From: Phycisphaerae bacterium
GTDB lineage: Bacteria > Planctomycetota > Phycisphaerae > Sedimentisphaerales > Anaerobacaceae
DNA: 10,942 nucleotides
Reading direction: 5' to 3'
NCBI GenBank assembly: GCA_030630315.1
Contig: DAOVNI010000019.1
Coordinates: 1-10,942, forward strand
Shown piece after piece: positions 6,351 through 10,942 of this stretch. The notes under the pieces were generated by a model, which saw nothing but the letters and a program-made list of their open reading frames with translations, searched no databases and was not told the origin of the DNA. Each line of letters starts with the position of its first letter. Position 1 is the stretch's first letter. The position numbers and the translations under genes are program-made.

Positions 6351-7703
6351 TTAGGGCGGTGGGCCCGACTCAGTTGTGAAGCTCCAGACTGTACCGGTGG
6401 TTTTACCCCAGGCATTGACCTCATCGATACGCCAGTAGTACGTAGTACGTATAGTCATTGTGCCGGGTTCGAACGTTTTAGCAGTCTGGTTGCGTATGGA
6501 CGGCGGCGGACTGCTCGTGCCAAAATACACATCGTGCGATTCGGCATCAACGCCGGCCGTCCAGCTCAAATCAGCGGTTGTACTCACGCCTGTTGCGCCA
6601 TCGGCTGGATGCGGATTACTCGCCCGCCTCGTACCTTCAAGCCAGTTTTCAGCAAAAACAACGATATCTTTAAAATCCACCATATCGTCGCCAAAAGGTG
6701 GTGGAGCAATGTCAACTAATGATTCATCCTGGAGCCAGTATAAAGCCAGGATGGAAAAATCTTTGAAGTCCACCCTTCCGTCGCCATTGAAGTCAACGAC
6801 GGGAAGGATGGGTGCCTGCCATATGTCCCAACCACCCAACCCGCCGGATCTGGTGGAGCAGAAGTAGAGGGTGGAGCCATCACGCGAGATGTTTGCGGCA
6901 GCGTCGCCAGCCGAAGTGTTGACAGTTGGCCCAAGATTGACCGCTTCTGCCCAGGGCTCGGAGACGGTTGCCCGCGTCGCCACCCATAGGTCAGTCCCAC
7001 CGAATCCGCCAGGTCGATTCGAGCTAAAGAAGAGCACCAAACCGTCGGCCAAGATGGTCGGTGTCTGCTCGAGATACGAACTGTTGACAGGCGACTCAAG
7101 ATTCACCGGGGGACCCCAGTTGGCATCGGTCGTTGCCCTTGTAGTGACCCACAGGTCGCGGTCGCCATACCCCCCGGGCCGGTAGGAGCAAAAGTACAGC
7201 TCCAGCCCGTCGGTCGATATGCTCGAAAAGAAATCATGGTAACTCGAGTTAACAGTTTGGCCAAGATTGCCAGGCTCGCCCCAGTCATCATTTGTCGTTG
7301 CCCGGGTCGTCACCCATATGTCCATTTGACCAGATCCGCCGGACCGATTAGAATGGAAGAAGAGAAACAGGCCGTCGGCCGAGAGGCTCGGTCCCTCCTC
7401 CCAAGCCGAAGTGTTGACCGGTGGCCCAAGATTCACCGGGGCGCCCCAGTCGTCGTATATCGTGGCGCGTCTCGTGACGTAGACGTCACAGCCCCCATAT
7501 CTACGGGAGTCAAAGTACATTTCCAGGCCATCAGATGAGAAGCAACCTAGACCATCAGCATACGAACTATTGATCGTTGGCCCCAGATTAGTGGGAGTGC
7601 CGAAGGTGAAATCTGCATTCGCACTCCCACCGCCGCCAAGCACAATAGCGGCCACAAATCCAACTAAAACCAATCTAATTCTGTAACCATTTAACCATTT
7701 CAT
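6351..7703 (-). CDS. Secreted PD40 beta-propeller protein with dockerin-like and FN3-like domains
   Basis: This is a 450-residue exported protein of unknown specific function. A signal peptide (about 1-30) ends in S-A-N-A before D-F. Five propeller motifs follow at about 56, 107, 162, 217 and 272, each S-x-D-G-x-x-L/M-Y/F-F-x-S-x-R-x-G-G-x-x-D-x-W. Their period is 51-55 residues, and they are joined by W-G-x-P-V-N-L-G-P-x-V-N-T/S-S linkers. Next comes a dockerin-like pair: a full calcium loop D-F-N-G-D-G-R-V-D-F-K-D (304-315) and a degenerate one (335-346). A fibronectin-III-like domain (about 362-445, D-L-S-W...Y-Y-W-R-I-D-E) ends in G-P-P-P with no anchor motif. The ATG at 7703 has AGAGAGG 6 nt upstream. 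The frame is open back to 7934, but that extension has no signal peptide at its start and overlaps the divergent sigma gene. Likely roles are protein or polysaccharide binding outside the cell; enzymatic residues were not recognised. Confidence 0.85.
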   Translation of the reverse strand: MKWLNGYRIRLVLVGFVAAIVLGGGGSANADFTFGTPTNLGPTINSSYADGLGCFSSDGLEMYFDSRRYGGCDVYVTRRATIYDDWGAPVNLGPPVNTSAWEEGPSLSADGLFLFFHSNRSGGSGQMDIWVTTRATTNDDWGEPGNLGQTVNSSYHDFFSSISTDGLELYFCSYRPGGYGDRDLWVTTRATTDANWGPPVNLESPVNSSYLEQTPTILADGLVLFFSSNRPGGFGGTDLWVATRATVSEPWAEAVNLGPTVNTSAGDAAANISRDGSTLYFCSTRSGGLGGWDIWQAPILPVVDFNGDGRVDFKDFSILALYWLQDESLVDIAPPPFGDDMVDFKDIVVFAENWLEGTRRASNPHPADGATGVSTTADLSWTAGVDAESHDVYFGTSSPPPSIRNQTAKTFEPGTMTIRTTYYWRIDEVNAWGKTTGTVWSFTTESGPPP

Positions 7704-7709
7704 TTTGAA

Positions 7710-7716
7710 CCTCTCT
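7710..7716 (-). promoter_or_regulatory. Shine-Dalgarno of the secreted PD40 gene
   Basis: AGAGAGG on the minus strand, 6 nt before ATG 7703, supports the short start over the frame's upstream ATGs. Confidence 0.7.
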
Positions 7717-7720
7717 TTCC

Positions 7721-7732
7721 GCCCTTTTGGGC
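7721..7732 (-). promoter_or_regulatory. Small hairpin GCCC-AAAA-GGGC in the PD40 gene leader
   Basis: A 4-bp GC stem with an AAAA loop lies just upstream of the Shine-Dalgarno in the 5' leader. It is short and may be chance, but could tune translation. No riboswitch class is recognised. Confidence 0.3.
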
Positions 7733-7835
7733 AAAATAACCCGGTTTTGACTCCAACCAGCACCGTGTTGGTCCTTTGCGAATCAGCCTGCTCTACTTTG
7801 ACAAACGGAAAAAAGAGAGCAAACGGATGATTTAG

Positions 7836-7864
7836 TTGTAATTTTTTAAAAAAATTGCTAAAAT
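7836..7864 (+). promoter_or_regulatory. Candidate promoter of the sigma factor-kinase operon
   Basis: TTGTAA (7836-7841), a 17-nt very AT-rich spacer and TAAAAT (7859-7864) give a sigma-70-like promoter. The predicted start is near 7871, about 31 nt before the TTG codon. The 198-bp divergent region (7704-7901) showed no equally good promoter for the minus-strand gene, although TTGTCA occurs there without a matching -10 box. Confidence 0.5.
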
Positions 7865-7886
7865 TTATGTAATATCTTTGAATCGT

Positions 7887-7891
7887 GGAGG
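7887..7891 (+). promoter_or_regulatory. Shine-Dalgarno supporting the TTG start
   Basis: GGAGG lies 10 nt before TTG 7902. An in-frame TAG at 7893-7895 rules out any earlier start, so TTG is the first possible start and the best supported one. Confidence 0.6.
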
Positions 7892-7901
7892 TTAGCGAAC
7901 C

Positions 7902-8519
7902 TTGAGGTATAGTTGCAACCATAAAACCCGGCAATTAGTTGTTCAGGCCAAGGATGGTGATAAATCCGCTCTAAACCAGCTTTACGGGGCTTACGCTGAG
8001 CGGGTACGGTGGATGGTACGCCTTCGTATGGGCAAGGAGCTTCGCCGCAAACTGGACTCGATGGATGTGGTTCAGGATGCCCTTCTTCACGCCTTGGGGG
8101 GAATGGAAGATTTCACATACGAGAACGAGGGCGACTTCGTACGGTGGCTATCAAGGATAGCTGAAAATGTGCTTCGTGACGATTGGGACAGATTACACGC
8201 TGAGAAGCGCGATATTCGTAAAGAAGTCCATCTCGGTAACGGCGGGCGGAGAAGCGGCGGGAGGCTTTCCGGAGTTCCCGGGCCTGTAGCGACCACTACG
8301 CCGAGTGTAATTATGTCCAGAAAGGAAGATTTGGATAAGCTTGAGAATGCGATAGATGCGTTGAAGCCCGAGTACAAGGAAGTCATTGTCTTGACTAAGA
8401 TTGAGGGACTTGGCTACCAAGAGATAGGGGACAGATTAGGCAAGAGCAGTGAAGCGGTACGAAAGCTCGTTTCTCGCGCGATGACAGCGCTAATCAATGC
8501 GTTCGAGAGTGTCAAATGA
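7902..8519 (+). CDS. ECF-type RNA polymerase sigma factor (kinase-associated)
   Basis: This 205-residue sigma factor has only regions 2 and 4, the ECF layout, and would direct RNA polymerase to a specific promoter set. Region 2 covers about 10-105. It includes D-S-M-D-V-V-Q-D (52-59, region 2.2, core binding) and F-V-R-W-L-S-R-I-A-E-N-V-L-R-D (79-93, region 2.3/2.4, -10 recognition). A Gly/Arg-rich linker (about 111-130) follows. Region 4 (about 143-200) has a helix-turn-helix at L-G-Y-Q-E-I-G-D-R-L-G-K-S-S-E-A-V-R-K (170-188) for the -35 element. The start is TTG. The stop overlaps the kinase ATG (ATGA, 8516-8519). No anti-sigma gene is visible beside it, so control through the kinase is plausible. 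It resembles planctomycete ECF factors encoded beside Ser/Thr kinases; I cannot assign an exact ECF group. Confidence 0.9.
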   Translation: MRYSCNHKTRQLVVQAKDGDKSALNQLYGAYAERVRWMVRLRMGKELRRKLDSMDVVQDALLHALGGMEDFTYENEGDFVRWLSRIAENVLRDDWDRLHAEKRDIRKEVHLGNGGRRSGGRLSGVPGPVATTTPSVIMSRKEDLDKLENAIDALKPEYKEVIVLTKIEGLGYQEIGDRLGKSSEAVRKLVSRAMTALINAFESVK

Positions 8520-10942
8520 CAGGACTCAATGACGACAATAAGGAAAGCAGCCTTGACCAAGCTGTGCAGCAGTTTATCGATGCGCGGCTGCGAGGAGAAC
8601 AGCCGGATATAGAAGAATTTGTGAGACAGTACCCTGAGCTTGAGCATCAGATAAGACAGAAGATACGGAACCTTCAGAAAATCGATACTTTGTTCGACTC
8701 CCTTGTCCAGGCCGACGAGAGCGACTTCGAAGAGACGGCGTCCGGACAGGTTCTTGTTGGCCAGAAAATCGGGCACTTTGAAATCCGCGAAATGATCGGC
8801 AGAGGGGGCATGGGAGTGGTGTACCTGGCTCGTGATACCAGGCTTGACCGCTCTGTTGCCATCAAGAGTATGCCGGCTGAGGTGATGAGCAACCCCAAGG
8901 CCCGGTCGCGTTTTGCGCGTGAGGCCCGAGTTTTAGCATCGTTGAATCACCCGAATATTGCCACTATCTACGAGGAGCTCGAAGAGGTCGAGGGCCTCGG
9001 CTATCTTGTTCTCGAATACGTTCCCGGCCAGACACTGGCTGAACGAATAACGAAGAGACCGCTTAAGCTGGAAGAGGCATTAACGATAGCTTTGCAGATA
9101 GCTGAGGCAGTGGCGGCAGCTCACGAGCATAATGTGATACACCGCGACCTGAAGCCCGGCAACATCAAGATAACGCCGGAAGGCAAAGTGAAGGTTCTGG
9201 ACTTCGGCTTGGCCAAGGCAGTTGGCGGTAAATCTTTAGACCAGCAAAGCACCGTTACAGAGCCGGGCCGGGTAATCGGCACGCCGGCTTATATGAGTCC
9301 GGAGCAGGCCCGCGGCAAGCTAACCGATAAGCGGAGCGATATATGGTCATTCGGCTGTGTGCTGTTCGAGATGCTGACGGCTAAAGTCCCCTTCAAAGGC
9401 GAAACGGTTTCCGACACGCTGGCCAACGTTCTGCAAACGGACCCCGACTGGCAGGCGCTGCCCCAGACCACGCCGGCGAACATCCAGGTTCTGCTGCGTC
9501 GCTGCCTGGAGAAAGACCCGCACTCGCGGCTTCAGCACATCGGAGATGCAGTTATCGAAATCCACGAGACCCTGAGCCCACCAACCACCGCACCGCCAGT
9601 GACCATCTCCTCTGTGGCTATCTCGACCCCTATGGGCCTGCGGCGATTGATGGTGTGGGCAGTGGTTTGTCTATTGGTCGGTGCTATTGCGGCGAGTCTG
9701 ATAACCTGGAATCTGAAGCGCTCTGCCCCACTTAGCCAGCCCGCAATGCGTTATATCATTCGTCCGGAGATAAACCTTGCACAAGAAGCTTTATGGCACC
9801 ATGCCCTGGCCCTGTCGCCCGACGGCAGGCGCCTGGCTTACGTGGAAGAGGGTAGCGACGCAAGAAGGAAAATCTATTTGCTCGAGCTGGATGAATTCGG
9901 AGCAAAGCCGTTACGGGGCACTGAAGGCGCGATTAGCCCCTTCTTTTCCCCCGACGGAGAGTGGATAGGATATGTCGATCACTTCCAAAAGAAGCTCAAG
10001 AAGGTATCCTTACGGGGCGGAGAGCCTGTGATTTTGTGCGACTGCATAGAATTCCGCGGTGGGAGCTGGGGAGTTGACGGCAACATCATTTTCACGCCTG
10101 CCCATCGTGAAGGCCTCTGGCGCATTTCTGCCTCTGGAAAGGAAATGGAGCGATTAACCGTCCCAGACCCGAACCAGGGCGAACGGGGACATTTCTGGCC
10201 GCAAATCCTGCCGGGCGGCAAAGCGGTGCTCTTTACCGTATACAGGGGAGGACACACTATCGAGGTATATTCATTGGAGACAGGCCAGCGCCACAAGTTA
10301 TTTAAAGGCGGAACTTACGCGCGATACGTGCCCACAGGGCACATCGTTTATGCTCGTAAAAATACCCTATATGCAGTACAGTTTGATGTCGAGCAGCTCA
10401 AGGTGGTTGGCTCTTCTGTTCCAGTGGTGCCGGATGTCAGAACCACGTGGGGGGAGAGCTCGTCGGCGCAGTTTGCTATTGCCCAGGATGGGACGCTGGC
10501 CTATATTCCGCTCGTGACGCGTAGCACTGAGCTAACGCCGGTGTGGGTGGATAGAAATGGGCAGGTCGAACCCTTACCAGCGGCGACACCACGCAACTAC
10601 GGCAGTGTCACGATTTCCCCCGATGGGACGCAACTGGCCTTTGGCATCAGGGCGGACGTTTGGATATACGACTTGACACGAAACACGCTAATTCCGCTTA
10701 CGTCCGATGGAATTAGCGGTTTCCCAATCTGGACACCGGACGGCAAGTGGGTGGTGTTCCGGTCATACCAAGCTGGAAAGTTTCAACTGTTCAGGCAAAA
10801 TGTGACCGGCAGCGGCAAGCCGGAATTAATCGCAGCGTTCGAAGGAATTTTGGGGCGGGCCACGTGCTGCTCGCCTGACGGTAAGGAACTGCTTGTTACC
10901 AGGTATGACTATGACCCGAACCATCCAAGGTGGAACAATGAC
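8516..10942 (+). CDS. Membrane Ser/Thr protein kinase with PD40 propeller sensor (C-terminus beyond window)
   Basis: At least 809 codons stay open to the right edge. Residues 1-80 form an acidic helical region (R-G-E-Q-P-D-I-E-E-F-V-R-Q-Y-P-E-L) of a kind often seen before planctomycete kinases. A PknB-type kinase follows: Gly loop G-R-G-G-M-G-V-V-Y (95-103), V-A-I-K with Lys117, alpha-C Glu136, H-R-D-L-K-P-G-N (209-216), D-F-G (229-231) and G-T-P-A-Y-M-S-P-E (255-263). All key residues are present, so it should be active. One transmembrane helix lies at about 379-397, with Lys/Arg after it. The rest is extracytoplasmic, with PD40 motifs at S-P-D-G-R-R-L-A-Y (434-442), F-S-P-D-G (477-481), S-P-D-G-T-Q-L-A-F (701-709), T-P-D-G-K-W (740-745) and S-P-D-G-K (786-790), a TolB-like propeller. 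The start codon overlaps the sigma stop and has GAGAG 6 nt upstream. Its ligand is unknown. Confidence 0.92.
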   Translation, partial: MTGLNDDNKESSLDQAVQQFIDARLRGEQPDIEEFVRQYPELEHQIRQKIRNLQKIDTLFDSLVQADESDFEETASGQVLVGQKIGHFEIREMIGRGGMGVVYLARDTRLDRSVAIKSMPAEVMSNPKARSRFAREARVLASLNHPNIATIYEELEEVEGLGYLVLEYVPGQTLAERITKRPLKLEEALTIALQIAEAVAAAHEHNVIHRDLKPGNIKITPEGKVKVLDFGLAKAVGGKSLDQQSTVTEPGRVIGTPAYMSPEQARGKLTDKRSDIWSFGCVLFEMLTAKVPFKGETVSDTLANVLQTDPDWQALPQTTPANIQVLLRRCLEKDPHSRLQHIGDAVIEIHETLSPPTTAPPVTISSVAISTPMGLRRLMVWAVVCLLVGAIAASLITWNLKRSAPLSQPAMRYIIRPEINLAQEALWHHALALSPDGRRLAYVEEGSDARRKIYLLELDEFGAKPLRGTEGAISPFFSPDGEWIGYVDHFQKKLKKVSLRGGEPVILCDCIEFRGGSWGVDGNIIFTPAHREGLWRISASGKEMERLTVPDPNQGERGHFWPQILPGGKAVLFTVYRGGHTIEVYSLETGQRHKLFKGGTYARYVPTGHIVYARKNTLYAVQFDVEQLKVVGSSVPVVPDVRTTWGESSSAQFAIAQDGTLAYIPLVTRSTELTPVWVDRNGQVEPLPAATPRNYGSVTISPDGTQLAFGIRADVWIYDLTRNTLIPLTSDGISGFPIWTPDGKWVVFRSYQAGKFQLFRQNVTGSGKPELIAAFEGILGRATCCSPDGKELLVTRYDYDPNHPRWNND

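Noticed and set aside
7704..7901. Riboswitch or other structured leader in the divergent intergenic region
   Set aside because: Only a 4-bp hairpin and AT-rich inverted runs are visible; no known riboswitch core is recognisable.
7704..7934. N-terminal extension of the secreted PD40 protein to 7934
   Set aside because: The extension is low in Shine-Dalgarno support, would bury the signal peptide at residue 78, and overlaps the promoter and start of the divergent sigma gene.
9777..9968. Short plus-strand frame inside the kinase gene
   Set aside because: The kinase frame is continuous through this stretch (S-P-D-G propeller motifs on both sides), so this is an out-of-frame shadow and not a frameshift.

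Overview
The window most likely comes from a Gram-negative, outer-membrane-bearing member of the Planctomycetota, probably Phycisphaerae or Sedimentisphaerales. Four things suggest this. The secreted protein at 6351-7703 carries a dockerin-like segment (a D-F-N-G-D-G loop followed by an L-A-x-x-W helix) of a kind common in that group. The ECF sigma factor is translationally coupled to a Ser/Thr kinase with a beta-propeller sensor. The LptE-like lipoprotein has a planctomycete-like sequence. Palindromic repeats of several families are packed into one intergenic stretch. This assignment is an inference from protein character, with no database search behind it.

Left part (1-5703, all minus strand). 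Five genes run right to left as one probable operon: a BamD-like TPR protein, an LptE-like lipoprotein, the membrane protease FtsH, a DsbD-type thiol:disulfide interchange protein, and the start of endonuclease III (nth), which is cut by the window edge. Junctions are tight: an 11-nt overlap, then gaps of 32, 73 and 5 nt. A good sigma-70-like promoter (TTGCAA, 16 nt, TATAAT) lies 50 nt upstream of the first gene. The theme is envelope building and quality control: outer-membrane protein assembly, LPS transport, membrane proteolysis and periplasmic redox. A DNA-repair gene is attached at the end.

Middle (5626-6350) holds no credible gene. It carries the operon promoter, a perfect 16-bp palindrome, then about 500 bp of dense hairpins and repeats. 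These include a 50-bp perfect direct repeat, four units starting GTCATTCC, and relics of a CTCAGGACA-type element that also supplies the stop codon of ftsH. A strong intrinsic terminator for the next gene closes the stretch.

Right part (6351-10942). A secreted PD40-propeller / dockerin-like / FN3-like protein (minus) is divergent from an ECF sigma factor (plus, TTG start). The sigma gene overlaps by 4 nt (ATGA) a membrane Ser/Thr kinase. The kinase has an N-terminal helical region, a complete PknB-type catalytic domain, one transmembrane helix and a PD40-rich extracytoplasmic domain that runs off the right edge. The plausible reading is a one-locus signalling unit: the outer propeller senses, the inner kinase acts, and the sigma factor changes transcription, perhaps including the divergent secreted propeller gene. 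This is the most interesting part of the window. Kinase-associated ECF factors are a known theme in planctomycetes, so the novelty lies in the particular arrangement.
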